Notes: a model not told the origin generated them from the letters alone. Positions 36,600 to 48,600 are shown, counted from the stretch's first letter. The stretch is DNA of 64,000 bases from Polytrichum commune (GCA_950295325.1 OX485808.1:19490527-19554526), one strand, 5' to 3'. Program-made: numbers and translations.

Positions 36600-38505
36600 A
36601 AGTGGCTGCCTAGCCACCAAGTCCAATCATCACACATGTACACATTTAGGTTGGTAACCAATTTGTTAGCAAACTAAATAAATTGATAAATGAAAGGTAC
36701 CAAAAAATAGGAGGTTGAACTAAATGTGGAATACTAAATTCTCCTATTAGTATGGGCCACAAGAATGATCCCTACTGTGGAAACCATCTTTAAGCTCAAC
36801 TAGGCTCCTCAAATGAACTCAAAAGCTATCCCCCGCCGCGGGAACCATCTTCAAAGAGTTTGAATGCATTCATTCTAAAAAAAATTCATAATTGAAATAT
36901 TCTTTGTATTTAATAGTGTAGATTTATTTTATCACTACTTTGATGCATGGGTTGACATAGTTGACCTCACTAGAGCCCCCATATTTAGAGAGTGAGATTG
37001 CCCACTTGTGCCAAAAATCACATGGACATGATAGAGATTCAACCACTTTCTCCCACTTTTGTATGACAATTTTGAACCCAATGACATGGTCCAGTGGGAT
37101 GACCACATGATCCTTGTAGTGACTGCACCATGCAATAGATTGGATACAAACTACCCAATTTTCTCTCTCTTCGTTGGTTTCTTTGTATCTAGTCTCTTTG
37201 CATCACAAACTTCTAGAGATTAAATGACTACGTAAAAAAAACATGATGTTGAAAAAACAGCATCAATTTCAACAATTATTGTCATGATTACAATAATTTG
37301 TTATTCTCCATTATTGTGTGACAAATTAGACTATTAATTAATTAATCAGTAACAATATGGTCAACCCACGTCAGATGAAAATGAGCTTTGAACGTGGAAT
37401 GCATCACAAAACTACTTTGTTTCTTCTAGTGTATGAAGAGAAATTGTTACATTAGATTAATACATAAATTACATGATATTTATGTCGTGCACCACTAAAT
37501 TGTTATATGGGATTTATACCACCCGTTGGAAGTTTGTGATGTGTGTCACTAAGCCCAAGCACGGACTTACTCATGACTCATGAGAACCTTCACCCCTATC
37601 TAGATTTGACTCATTTCCACGCTCACTCGCATTCAACTTTGTACTTTTGTTCTAGAGTCTCGGGAACTTCAAAACAAAGTCTCCTAAATTCCCCTCGAGC
37701 AAGTCTTTAACCTGTCATGAACGAAGTCCAAGCTTATCGACCACGGCAAAGTCTTGTTGCTGGTCAATCCTTTCAACCCCTTGGAACTAATACCTTACCT
37801 AAGCTAGGTCGCGAATGTTTCCACCAAATTCACATTAAAAATTCTGGTCCGGAGATAAAGCTCCACAAACAGTGTGTGATGACTTTCTTAGTTTTGTGTG
37901 GCCTTCCTCCACATGCGATTTGTACTGTACCAGATGCTTATGAAGTAGAATATAGACATTAATGTTGCATAGGTGTGTGTGTATATCTGTGAGAACTTAG
38001 ACACAACTTCAATTGACACCTCAATAGTTAAACAAGATTGCTCGAGATCACTTTAGGTTCGCGATTGCTAACTTAATGGCAGTAACTTGTAGTCGAGAGA
38101 GTAAGAGGTTGTGTTTCTTGAAGAGAGGAGAATATGTGTATATATATAGATATGTAAAGTTGGTGGAAAGTAGGGTATGTTTGCCAATCGTCAGTTAAGA
38201 GCACTTGCTCTTCAGTGTAGATATTTGAGGCGATAATTGTCCACCGTTCACTAGGTAGGGAAGACTGGTTGTTGGTTTTTTGCAAGTTTATGTTTAGTTG
38301 GGCTGCTCAAGGGCAAAACATTCTACTTATTTTGCGGACAAGGTAGGCGGGATGTGTTTGTACAGATGCCCTGGATTGGAAGTTCTTGCAGATTAGGTTT
38401 AAGTGCGTAGATGCTTGGGTGTTGAGAATCGTGATATGTTGAGGGAGTATTCTGCGTGATTTTAGTTGTGATTTTGTGAGCTATGAATGTGAGCTGGAGA
38501 ATAGT
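36600..38505. other. No gene recognised; contains upstream region of the AP2/ERF gene
   Basis: AT-rich with a TA-rich stretch (TGTATATATATAGATATG at about 38134-38151) that could serve as a TATA element for the gene starting at 38506, though the resulting leader would be about 340 bp. An 81-codon frame at 37717-37962 has no motif I know. Composition becomes more GC-rich inside the gene. Confidence 0.35.
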
Positions 38506-39651
38506 ATGGATGATACCAATATAACAAGTCGTTTTTTAAGAATCGATAATGATTCTAATAGAGTGGAGGTGCAAGGACAATGGGAACACTTTTACTTCAA
38601 AGAGGTCATTACGCTTATTCCGAACCCGAGTCAAGATGGTGTTCAACCTAAGATTGGTCACCGATTCATACAACTGAGGACGCAGAGTTACTTGAAGTCG
38701 GGAATGAAGATCATTTTCTTGTCGAGCCCCCATGAGTTGCCCTCCTATAGTGTTGCTCCGACGACGAAACCACGGCATCGCATTCTCTTCGATTCTTTCA
38801 CATTTCAGCAATTCGGGGTGTTTGAGCCTTCGCTCACAACAAGTGTTGGTGCAAGACGAGATGAACAGAAATTGTTGCTCGCGCAGAAGTCGTCCACCTT
38901 TGGTTCCTCGATCCTCCGAAAGGCCTGTCTGTCGTGGTTATGTGCGGAACAAATGGGCACGCGAGTGCTCATGCAGTGCGACCTCTACGATCGAAGTTCC
39001 AACCAATTCTTGAAACAAAAGTGTGCAAGGGTGTGGATTTCGGAGAGAACAATGACGCGCAAGTTGGCTCAGGAGTTGGAGCAGCTGCGGGGCGAAGCTA
39101 CCAAACAATACACGGGAGTCCGCTGGCGCCCCGAGCGCAAGCATCCTTGGATCGCGGAAATCAAGCTTCCCAATAAGAGGAAGAAGATGTGGATTGGCAA
39201 CTTCGACACTCCAGAGGAGGCCGCACGCGCGTATGACGCCGCCGCCATCGTTCATGGAAAGGAGACGACCATCAACTTCCAGAGATCTCGTAAGCACGTC
39301 TCCGAGCCGCCAATTTCGTCGCCCAAGTACACACATTATGAGCAAGACACAACAGACATCTCGATGGACACAGTCTTTGACGATATGGACGCCTTGGGAG
39401 AAGGTACTGTTCAAAGCATACCCACATTGTCAAACTCCTCATACACCCACCATTGGAGAGCGGATCGCCTAACGAATGTCGGCGATTCCGCGGATTCCGC
39501 TCCACAAGTTGTCCTCTTGGGAGGCCTGTTCGATTTGAGCGAAACTCCCCAGCATGTTAGCACGTACGTTTGTAACAAACTTGACTATACTCGGAAGCTC
39601 GATACTAACATGAAAGGATATCACATGTTTGCAACTGATTTGCCTTCATGA
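38506..39651 (+). CDS. AP2/ERF-domain protein with long N-terminal extension
   Basis: Presumed nuclear DNA-binding transcription factor. An intronless frame of 381 codons from the first ATG; the frame is open from 38443 but has no earlier ATG, so an upstream exon cannot be excluded. The AP2 domain is at about residues 201-259: YTGVRWRP, then HPWIAEIKLP, MWIGNFDTPEEAARAYDAAA and a final INF. It has the WxAEI and AYDxAA cores. It differs from textbook ERF or DREB domains by a two-residue insertion before the WIAEI strand and by Ile and Leu where ERFs have Ala14/Asp19 and DREBs have Val14/Glu19. The first 190 or so residues match no domain I recognise. Just before the domain, RKLAQELEQLRGEATK could form a short basic helix. 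Near the C-terminus, GLFDLSETP resembles a DLNxxP repression motif (one substitution). GC content rises over about 38.86-39.5 kb compared with the flanks. Confidence 0.8.
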   Translation: MDDTNITSRFLRIDNDSNRVEVQGQWEHFYFKEVITLIPNPSQDGVQPKIGHRFIQLRTQSYLKSGMKIIFLSSPHELPSYSVAPTTKPRHRILFDSFTFQQFGVFEPSLTTSVGARRDEQKLLLAQKSSTFGSSILRKACLSWLCAEQMGTRVLMQCDLYDRSSNQFLKQKCARVWISERTMTRKLAQELEQLRGEATKQYTGVRWRPERKHPWIAEIKLPNKRKKMWIGNFDTPEEAARAYDAAAIVHGKETTINFQRSRKHVSEPPISSPKYTHYEQDTTDISMDTVFDDMDALGEGTVQSIPTLSNSSYTHHWRADRLTNVGDSADSAPQVVLLGGLFDLSETPQHVSTYVCNKLDYTRKLDTNMKGYHMFATDLPS

Positions 39652-39672
39652 CGGAAATGAATGGACAACTTC

Positions 39673-39750
39673 CTGGTTAGCGATGGAGCTTTCCGGGAAT
39701 CGGCCCCCGAAAACCATGGGGTTCGAAACCCCTTTGCAGTGGGTGTTCTA
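39673..39750 (+). repeat. tRNA-like SINE head directly after the AP2/ERF stop
   Basis: TGGTTAGCGATGG resembles an RNA polymerase III box A. About 33 bp further on, GGGGTTCGAAACCCC is a good box B forming a T-arm (4-bp G-C stem, TTCGAAA loop). No acceptor stem pairs across, so it is not an intact tRNA. It begins about 20 bp after the stop codon and so probably lies in the 3' untranslated region. Confidence 0.4.
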
Positions 39751-42430
39751 GCTTATAAAGTAGGGTAGTAGCCGGAAAAGTCCCAACATGTAGAGCAGAC
39801 AGACCTGTTTCCGATAACTTAAGCAATTTCGCATATGTGTGATATTGGGGTGATTTTCTGTAGGTCTGGAAATTGGTATCACAAAGCTTAACCAAAAAAA
39901 TCACAATTTATTTTCAAGTTTTGAAATTATTGTAATTTTTCAAAGGTAAGATTCTCTCTCAACCCACTTATATTTCCATCATAGGTTGACCTATTTCAGA
40001 TTACGAGGAGATAAAAATTTGAGTATAATTTGTGCCCTTTTCAAGGAACCCAAAATCCGTGCCTTTTTAACTTAATATTTTTTTCGTCACGTCGAATGTG
40101 ACACCTACATGTGTGATTTTTTATGATTTTTTTCATCACGTTAGAAAATGACAGCTATGTGTGTGAAACTTCATGACTTTAGGAGACTGTAAAGGAGTAA
40201 GCAAGCTTTGGGGGTGGGGTGGGGGGATCGGAAATGGGTATGTGTGGCCATTACCAAATAGTGCAATGTGATGTGTGCCAACTAGTGTCCGGGGAGGGTT
40301 TTGGGCATAGTCGGTCAGAATCCTAGTGTTTCCAAGTCCAACTGGGTGCATGTTGGCATCTTTCAGTTTTCCTTTTATCAAATTGGGGTATGTTCCATAA
40401 AATCCCTCTAAAATTGTCGGTGATTTTCTTGAAGTATCGAACTTCAACCGGTTATTTCTCAGACTCAACCAATTCATCTGTAACTAGCAGCATGTTCTCT
40501 CTGTTCATTGGTGCCAACACTTCATGAATTGGTTCATCCTTGCCGGATAGTTGTTTGTAGGCACCAACCTTCCCAACCTTCGACAACTGCCAAAATAGCT
40601 ATAGTTAACTAGATTTTTTCCATACATTCTAGGGAACAACTATAGTTAACTAGAAAATTTTCAAACTGACTTGAAGAACAACTATAGTGAACTAGAAAAA
40701 TTCCAAGTATTATTACATATTCGAAGAAGTTCACCTCTTGATTTGCTTCAGTTGAGGGTCTTTAATATACTCGGGCCATATAACTTTTATAGGACGGTAG
40801 GAAGAACCCTAGAAAGTGACGTGGCCGCCTCAGAGGGCGGCATTTCGGGAAAGGCCTATAAACCTCCTCCTCGACAACACACTAGTGACACTACAACACT
40901 ACAACATAATTCCGTGAATACGCCGCACTCAATTTCAAATAACTAGATATAACTATAATTAACTACAGTTTTTGACAGGTCAAATCACGAACAACTAAAG
41001 TTACAGAAAGCAACTAGTTAAGTAATAGTTGAATTAGTTGATTAGTTGTCCAAGGTTTGCAACCCTCCACAACGATTCCTTGCTCGCTAAGTGGGTTGCC
41101 CAGGTCATGGTTGGAGTGCGAAATATCCACAGAAACCTCATACGATCCAACCTCTGTATGTGAGGAAGAAAAGAGCTTTCCAGTTTTTGGAGGTTTTGGT
41201 TAAACCTTGACTTGTGATCTATCTTTTATGTCTACCTGGAATGAAAATCCTATCTAGCTAGGTGTAGGAATGCTGCCAACGATTTTTAAGGGCATATGAG
41301 GAGCAACATTCCCTAGGGCCTGCAAGAAACAGGTGGTGCATCAAATTGTAAAGTAATGTTCAAAGTTACGAGCAAACAATGTACATTAAAAGCCTTGGGA
41401 TATCTCATGGTCAATTCCATGGTGCCAAGTTATGTGATCACAAAATTGTCTTCAGAGTACATTCTGGTTTGGGGCATCCAAGGATCTTTTAATAAAAGGT
41501 TAATTCTGATTTTTGAAAACGATTCATGGCAACAAGCAGATAACTTGGCCTTCTTGGTTAGCTAAATGTGTGCCACTTTTTTTTTCTTTTTTTCCCAACA
41601 TGATAATGCAATTGATGTTACTCCAGAGTTATCCACTAGAATTCAAACACACGATCAAACATAAGTTCTCACTGGAGGTATGGTCCAATATGTTATGCAT
41701 GGAGCTTCACACGGCCTTCTATCAAAATCCAAGCATAGAGTCACATGGATGAAATTCCTGAGGGAATCTAAGACATGAGTGATGAGCAGTGACTGGTAAC
41801 ACGTGAGCAATGAGTAGTAATATTTATCAAATTAGTGAATACTCATAATTTTAGGGTACATATTCTAAAATTGGTACTTGTATTTTGATAAAATATAGTT
41901 ATTAAGTACGTGCATTTTGATAAAACAAGACCGAAGAACCTATTACCATGGGTACTTTCAAGAACTATCAATACAATGTTGATTTTTATTATAACACTCC
42001 ACACCAATACATGTCACTTATTGAAATTCTCAAACATATGGTTGAACACAACACTTGAAAAATTACTTACACTCTATCATACCTACAAGTTCAAGTAACC
42101 GCATGACCTCATTATAGGATTACGTTGGACCATGAATGAACTTGTTACTATTGTATTTCACCTTGCACAAAAATCTAAACACATAATAAAGATGTTTGCA
42201 GTACATCCATTTCTTTTTCCTTTCCACCAGCTGAGATGACATTTTTGTGAAGTCAAGGCATGTGCAAAGTAGTATGTCACCAATTGTGACACGGTATCCA
42301 ATGTCCTCCTTGGAGACAATGTAGATTAACACTCCAAATCTTGAATATTGAATGGCATTTACTCCAACCACATACTAATTGTCCATGACCCCAACACTCT
42401 CCTATTTGTTTTTGTGATTTGTTATTGGTG
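39751..42430. other. No gene recognised; repeats and a promoter-like stretch
   Basis: 40282-40530 is related to 47345-47590 (blocks GGGGAGGTTTT.GG.CATA, AATCCCTCT.AA, GAACTTCAAC..GTTATTTC, TCTGTAACTA). 40598-40695 has three CTATAGTTAACTAGA or CTATAGTGAACTAGA motifs, with a related form at 40939. 40810-40870 looks like a promoter (listed separately). Open frames are short. Confidence 0.4.
40815..40870 (+). promoter_or_regulatory. Promoter-like segment without a visible gene
   Basis: A TGACGTGG (ACGT-core element) at about 40817 is followed by a GC-rich patch and CCTATAAACC (TATA-box-like) at about 40856. A C/A-rich leader-like stretch follows. No long frame follows within 1 kb, so this may be a retroelement promoter or chance. 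Confidence 0.25.
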
Positions 42431-42766
42431 CTGCTAGATTGCGGTGCATTGCCTTTCCGAATTTGGAAGTTGGATGCGCATTCGGGTTTACTAAAGCACA
42501 TAAATCCGTCCGAGGGATTGGAAGTGTTGCTTCGTGGAAAGTCTATGGCGAGGAAAGGAAACCTCCCTCAACTGCAATTGAAACCCAACATCTTCAAGCA
42601 TCAATACCTCATGCCCTAAGAGATTGGTGTCTATTTTCATTGGCCATGTGTTGGATACTATAAGCCAATCCAACATGTATTTTTCTTGCCACCATTTACA
42701 GAATGCTTGATATCGTCATGACAAATTCAAAACTCGGACTCCACATTATCGGTGGAACGATAAAGG
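42430..42766 (+). other. Possible further decayed part of the methylase-like frame
   Basis: Two overlapping short frames (42419-42619 and 42439-42663) and a third just before 42767 (HYRWNDKGCHVCQF) look protein-like but cannot be joined into one frame. They may be frameshifted remains of the N-terminal part. No motif supports this. Confidence 0.2.
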
Positions 42767-43666
42767 GTGCCATGTTTGCCAATTCCGATTTTGACATCGC
42801 ATAAAGTCTTGGTATTGGCTTGCATCGCCCAACATCTTTTGGCAAAGTTGGATTTGGATGATGATGTTTTATACACCTTTACAAATGCTACTTCTCAACT
42901 TAAAAGAGATGATGGTGTCACACCTTGGACGGGCCCACAAAAAAATCATCCATTGTTCTTCGAAGTTTTGATTGATGTTTCTTCAAAACCCAAAGACATT
43001 GTTGCAAACCTCACTACATCCACATGTATAAATCCATTTTTTTTCAATTTGATATTTTTTTTAATATAATCTCAATACCAACTAATATGCTTTTATTGGT
43101 TGTTCACTTTATAATTGTGCATTAATTTTTTGATTGCATATTAGCCTCTATACAAGCCTGCCGCACTTTGAAGCATCACCTCCTAGCATTAGAATATGGC
43201 AAAGATGGTTTTGATTCCATCTTGAAGCCTTTGATCATACAATCGCCTTTAGCTACTGCCAAAGACACCAATTTTGAAGACTCGGATGATTATCCAATTT
43301 TTAATTGCGAGACCATCAATTTGTTTTTTGAGTAAGTTTTTCATATAACATACGTAATTTTTTTGAGTTCTTATGGTATAATAAATCATTATTAAGACAT
43401 TCATATTGTTACGTGCCAGCATTGTGATACCACAATATCGCCAACGTTGGCGCCCTTTTCTGGAAGATCCAAGTTTTTAAGCAAGTTCATCATCCCCACG
43501 AGGCCTCCTTATCTATGTTGAGACTATGGATTTTGTTCTTGCCGCTCAACCTTCCCCTTCAACGCATAGAATAACTAGACATTATGATTGGCAAGTTTTA
43601 GATTTCATAAAGTTAGAGGCCAAAACATGTTCAACATTCATCACTACAATGGATAATGATGATTAG
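42767..43666 (+). pseudogene. Decayed three-exon frame resembling N4/N6 DNA methylase core
   Basis: Three exons inferred from GT-AG sites with matching phase: 42767-43025, 43145-43331 and 43420-43666. The first ends WTGPQKNHPLFFEVLIDV then KPKDIVANLTTST. The second continues SSIQACRTLKHHLLALEYGK and DGFDSILKPLI. The third reads IVIPQYRQRWRPFLEDPSF, a stop at 43478-43480, then 61 more codons in the same frame (LIYVETMDFVLAAQPSPS onward) to a TAG. In N4/N6 (beta-type) DNA methylases a QKP motif is followed by a DPFxGSG S-adenosylmethionine loop and then ACRxxxRxxxGxE. The order and spacing fit, but the loop is NLTTSTSS here, without the acidic and glycine residues. No motif IV (D/N-PP-Y/F) was found upstream and no clean start exists (the frame opens at a GTG), so it is called a pseudogene or fragment. 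The family assignment is inference by eye. Confidence 0.45.
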
Positions 43667-44401
43667 TTTTTTGTTAGCACGTGTTTAACTGTCATCGCGG
43701 AAGATTTCATTATTGGCATCATTTTTTTGGGATACTTTCATTTATGTTATACCTTGGAGTTACACATGTTTTGTGTCCAACTATATCTTCTTTGCACTCT
43801 CAATGTTTATGTTGTATCATTGACCTATTACAAAATTAAGTGTGATTTGTAATTTGTTTTTATTCAGTTTCAAATTGTTCATACTATGAATGTCAATGAT
43901 AATCATATTCAAGATATCATAGGGCATGCAATACAACTATGAAAATTTGTATATGATAAACATATATATGCCCATAGTCGTGTACATATTATATTTTTTA
44001 TTGTTGTACACTACTCAATGCTCATTTCTCACTACGCACAATCTAGCATTCATGTTGTTTATCCTCCCCACCCTTCTTTTACTGAACCCTAAAATTGTTA
44101 TTCTTCATGCTAAATACCATGGTTATAGGATACTAATGGGCTTATTATGAAAAATATTTTGCCTTCCTCACCGCTCACAAGTTGCCACTCATTTCTCACC
44201 GCTCACAAGATAGCACTCGCCTAAAATTCTCCGCAACTCTATTTCAAGCAATCCATAAGTTTGATATAGAATTTGGAGTTTCAAACTTAATATCATACTC
44301 CAACATACAAGGTGAAACCTAGGTTGTGGCACCTAAGTTGAGGCAGGATTGAAAATGCTTGCATTTGTACACCCTAAGTGATGAATAAGGGTGGGATTCT
44401 A
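43667..44401. other. No gene recognised
   Basis: AT-rich, short hydrophobic frames only (for example 43926-44150), typical of random AT-rich sequence. Confidence 0.35.
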
Positions 44402-44605
44402 TGGAGAGAGTGGAATTATCACATACGAGTGTACCTCTCATTCATACAACATAAAATCTTTGATATAGTATTTAGTCAGGAGGTTAATGTTTTTAGTTAA
44501 GTTGACACCAAAATTAGTTTCATAGACTTTGAATTAGTCTAGTCTAAGTTAATTGAGATGAATCAACACAAAACTATAGAGGGTCAAGTTTTTATGTCCA
44601 TGATG
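44402..44605. repeat. Inverted-repeat element R5, copy with one clear end
   Basis: The left end GGAGAGAGTGGAATTATCAC, then CGAGTGTACCTCTCATTCAT, matches the R5 termini. The block TTTGAATTAGTCTAGTCTAAG and AGGGTCAAGTTTTTATG at the other side matches the subterminal part of 35337-36003, after which the right tip is missing. A (TTAC)n microsatellite follows near 44630. Confidence 0.6.
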
Positions 44606-45385
44606 TAAACAACCCCTAAGTCCAAGCTTTACTTACTTACTTACTTACTTGAGCTCGTGTGCGGCATAAGCCTTAGAATCCTTCTCATGTCGTGGAACTC
44701 CTGAGTTGAGCCAACCAAGAGATGTTGCACTGACCTTAAAAGGTACGCTCACATGTGAGAATTCTCTCTCGCCGGTTTTCATGTATGTTGCTTGCCCACC
44801 AAACTTTGATGGGAGTAAGGACAAATGTAGATGAAATATGATGGGCTAAGGTCCGTATGTGGCGTGTATTTGCCCAGTGTATGCCAAGCAGACATTGTAA
44901 TCTTCAGTGTTTAGTGAGCGCGTGAAAGTCCAATGACCCATTGTCACAGTCCTCCACATTCTAGTAAGCAACCATAACGTGATTCGATTGACTGACCAAT
45001 TACTTTTGTTACCGTCATGAGAACACATCCACCCCAATATTATCTAAGATCTAGTAGATCAGCGACAAACATGGAAACCCACCCTTATCCCCTAATCCTC
45101 CAATCCAAACATTTTACATATAACGTTACAACCGGATGTTGGTTTGCACTCACCTTTTGAGGGTAGCTTTGGGGATTTCTATTTCTATGTTAAAATAAAC
45201 TTGGCACCGCTTGAGCTGCAGTTGGGCCATTTGTACTCCAAAAGAGCAAGCAGAAGCTGAAAATGACAGTGGGCACAAAATGTAGTATATTACAACTTGG
45301 GCCAAGTTGCAGGTACTCTTTTAGGTATGTACTATGGTCAGCCACGGTAGGTGCGATCTAAGTAACATCTAACTTATAAAACTCC

Positions 45386-45600
45386 GGAGAGAGTGGAATT
45401 ATCGTACATGAGCGTACCTCTCATCCATTGAACATAATCACTTGTTGCCTATTCATCTCGAGTGACCTAATTAAGGATCTTTGAAGCTAATTCCGGTACC
45501 AAACCAACTAGAACTTGGTACCTCCGAGCTGCATATTATTTTAGGGCTTTTATGTTGGATGAATGAGACGTACACTTGTCTATGATAATTCTCTCTCTCC
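45386..45600. mobile_element. Inverted-repeat element R5, short complete copy
   Basis: About 215 bp. The left end GGAGAGAGTGGAATTATCGT, then GAGCGTACCTCTCATCCAT, pairs with a right end TATGTTGGATGAATGAGACG to ATAATTCTCTCTCTCC, giving about 55-bp terminal inverted repeats. Both flanks contain AACTCC, a possible but unproven target duplication. Non-coding. Confidence 0.65.
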
Positions 45601-48600
45601 TACAACTCCCACTTCATGACGTGGGGAGGACTCCTCCATCTACACGCGTGCACTCACACGGGTCAAAGGAATAGGAGCTTGTGGGGATTGGACATGAAGG
45701 TTGTAACTTCTAACCAGAGGCTCTACAGGCTTCGTGGTGACTACGTGAACTCGCCCGTCCCCAGAGTATGGGCTAATAGTTTTGTCAAACAAAAATAGAC
45801 TTTGCCAATGTCGGCAAAACTTTGGTCACTACCTTCATGCAGTTGCTTGGTCGATCACTCCAGATGAGTTAGATGGGCCTTAAATGGTGAATTTTATTGA
45901 CTAGCTCACTTTGCCTAGGAGCTATTGGTACGACCTAGTTAGCAAATCCAAATCATGGTTGTAGTCATTTCCCTCATAATTATCGAGGGTCGTATGAATA
46001 TATTATTCATTACTTCAATTTTGCAACCTTAAGATTCTTCTTGAATGACATGTGGATAAGGAACGTACAACAAAACACAATTAGTTGTTGAATCTGATGT
46101 ATGTAACAAACATCAACGTACATGTTGTTTTAATCTAATGTATGTTTGAAACATACATCGTGTGAACATTTGACTTTCTAAATCTGGAGAGAGTTGATTT
46201 GACTTGATTAAATTCATTGGATGATGGGTGTCTCTTATTTGATCTTCAATGCTGTAGATAGGTTTTTAGATTGGGTTCCAATTAAGAAAACCACACAGGG
46301 AAGACCAAATGAGTGTCAGGTGTTGCATCTAGGGATCACCATTGAGTTAATTGATAGATTACAAGAGAATTAGGATGTATTTAGGACAACAAACACAGGG
46401 AAGAAGACTTCTAGAGCGAGTTTTAGGATTGATTCAATTAAGGTTGAGGGTCACTCACAGTAGTACATGCAATTGATCAGTCATTCCCTCACAACCCACT
46501 CTCATCGGCAACATCACTCTTATAATGTGTTTTGCAATTCAGGGAGTCACAGCTCAGCAATTGTCATTTGGTTACGCCATAGTCTTAGTAAATCCAAGGC
46601 ATGAACTCCTTGAGTGAACCATAGTCTCTTCAGTAAAGTAACCAAGTACCAAAAGGCCACACCACAATTAGTAAGGATATCATGTTCACAATTGACTCCT
46701 CCTATGGTTAAGTGATTGATTCAATCGGATAAAGACCACAGAAATGAATTATTTCCTTAGTCAGTTTTAGACTTAACACTATCACAGTGGAATTGAATGC
46801 ATTAAAATAAATTATTGAAATTAACAAAAGTCTAACGTGTGACAGTAACCTAGTGACCAAGGCTAAGCGAAGCGAACTAAACCGGACCGGGACCGTAAGA
46901 GTCTAATCGGTAGGACCATAGTCTGCACGGCACGGCCATAGTCTAGTCACCAGTAACAATCACAAGTAACCAGTGTCAAGTCACGTCTCATAGAGAGGGC
47001 CATAGTCTTAGTATCCAATAACCAGTAACAAGTAGCCAGTAACTAGTAACCAGTAACCAAGTTAGCGTCTTGTTCTCGGACTTGGAGGTGGCGCCTTCTC
47101 CTTTTATGCTTGCCTTACCAGTCTCTCCCAAACCATATGGGTTAAAGGGACTTACCTCTTCGCCGCAACTACACCGCCTCTCTTCACGATCCGTTGCGTC
47201 AGCTTCACCAAGGTAAGATGCAGGGCGATCTCTATCACCTTCTTTATATTTCGAGATTAATCTTGTAATCCCGCAGACTCCATAGCTTAAAGTTCCTCCC
47301 TTCTTTAATTCTTGGGTTGTTGTGGTGATCAACCTCACTCCATAATTGGGGAGGTTTTCGGACATAATCGACTGAGTCTCGAGAATCTGCAAGTCTTATC
47401 AGTTACAGAATGACCTCCTTCGGTTTTTTTCTTGATTGAATTGGAGAGTATTCTGTGAATCCCTCTGAAGCGTCCGACGATACTTTTGCAGTCTTGAACT
47501 TCAACTTGTTATTTCCCAAACTCACTGAATCCTCTGTAACTACCTACTGGTTCTCTCCGATCATTGTTTCCATGATCTCAATCTCTTCTCGAGGGTTAAA
47601 ACGCACAGCGAACTGGTTAGGATTCTCCCCTCTTGAACTACTCGACTGGGCATTCCCGAAGGTACAATCTTCCTTTCACAGGTTTTAGATCACAACGTGC
47701 GCACTTATTGAAATTGTAAATTATGTGAGATGTGGGTGCTGAAGCATTTACTTAGACTTCACCTCAGGTATCTCAAGTTTGCCACAACCAAGTCACATGG
47801 CCGAACACACCCGAAGAAAAGTAGTGTCACTCCTACAAGTTTCATTCACTTCATTACCAAGGGAGACGACACACTACTCGACATTACTTCTCACCGTACT
47901 CATAAGATTAAGGGTAGTTATTTCACTCCTTTCACAAGAGAAATTCACCACACCATCATACTCAGACTCAAACAGATATTAGAATTCTATATCCGAGGTT
48001 CTCTCAGACTTATTCTGCAAGACCACTTCAATGTGTGGACAATTATTCTCGATTAAAGTAGGAGATCACACTTCTGAAACCTACGAATATGTTGCAACAT
48101 CAACTGCAGTAGCACGGTGACAAAAATTCCCTCTGACATTCTATGCACCAGACAGAGGGACACTTACAGACTATCCCAATCTCCTTTGACAGGATTCAAG
48201 ACACAATCCGTGTATCTTCTCAAACAATCTCCTTTCACCGGATTACATTGTTAAAGCACCTCCTCGTACTTAGATACATTCACCACACGACTTATTACAA
48301 CCAGAGGCTTTCAGGACAATTCATGGAATTCCATTCACTTCAATGAACCCGGAAGGATCTCTTCCTTCTCAGAAGAGACTCAACATTCCCACAAGCAATT
48401 CCTCTCAATTCCCTTGAGAGAAACAACCACACATCAAGACTCACTCCCTTCACATGAATAAGGTATCACAAATTCAATCTGGATTCTTCCCGAACCAAGA
48501 AAGTACAATTTTGATTTAATTAATTCACCACACACATCCACACAACAACTTCAATCTTCACACATAGAATTGACAAAATAGCTTCACGCTTATATTATGT

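Noticed and set aside
38938-39414. 158-codon open frame on the minus strand
   Set aside because: It lies entirely antisense to the AP2/ERF coding sequence, in its GC-rich part, and has no motif; it is a shadow of that gene.
39673-39750. tRNA gene
   Set aside because: Only A- and B-box-like motifs and a T-arm are present; no acceptor or anticodon arm pairs, so it is listed as SINE-like only.
46988-47392. 134-codon minus-strand frame
   Set aside because: Overlaps the CCAGTAACC-type repeats and a dispersed repeat shared with 40.3 kb; no recognised domain.
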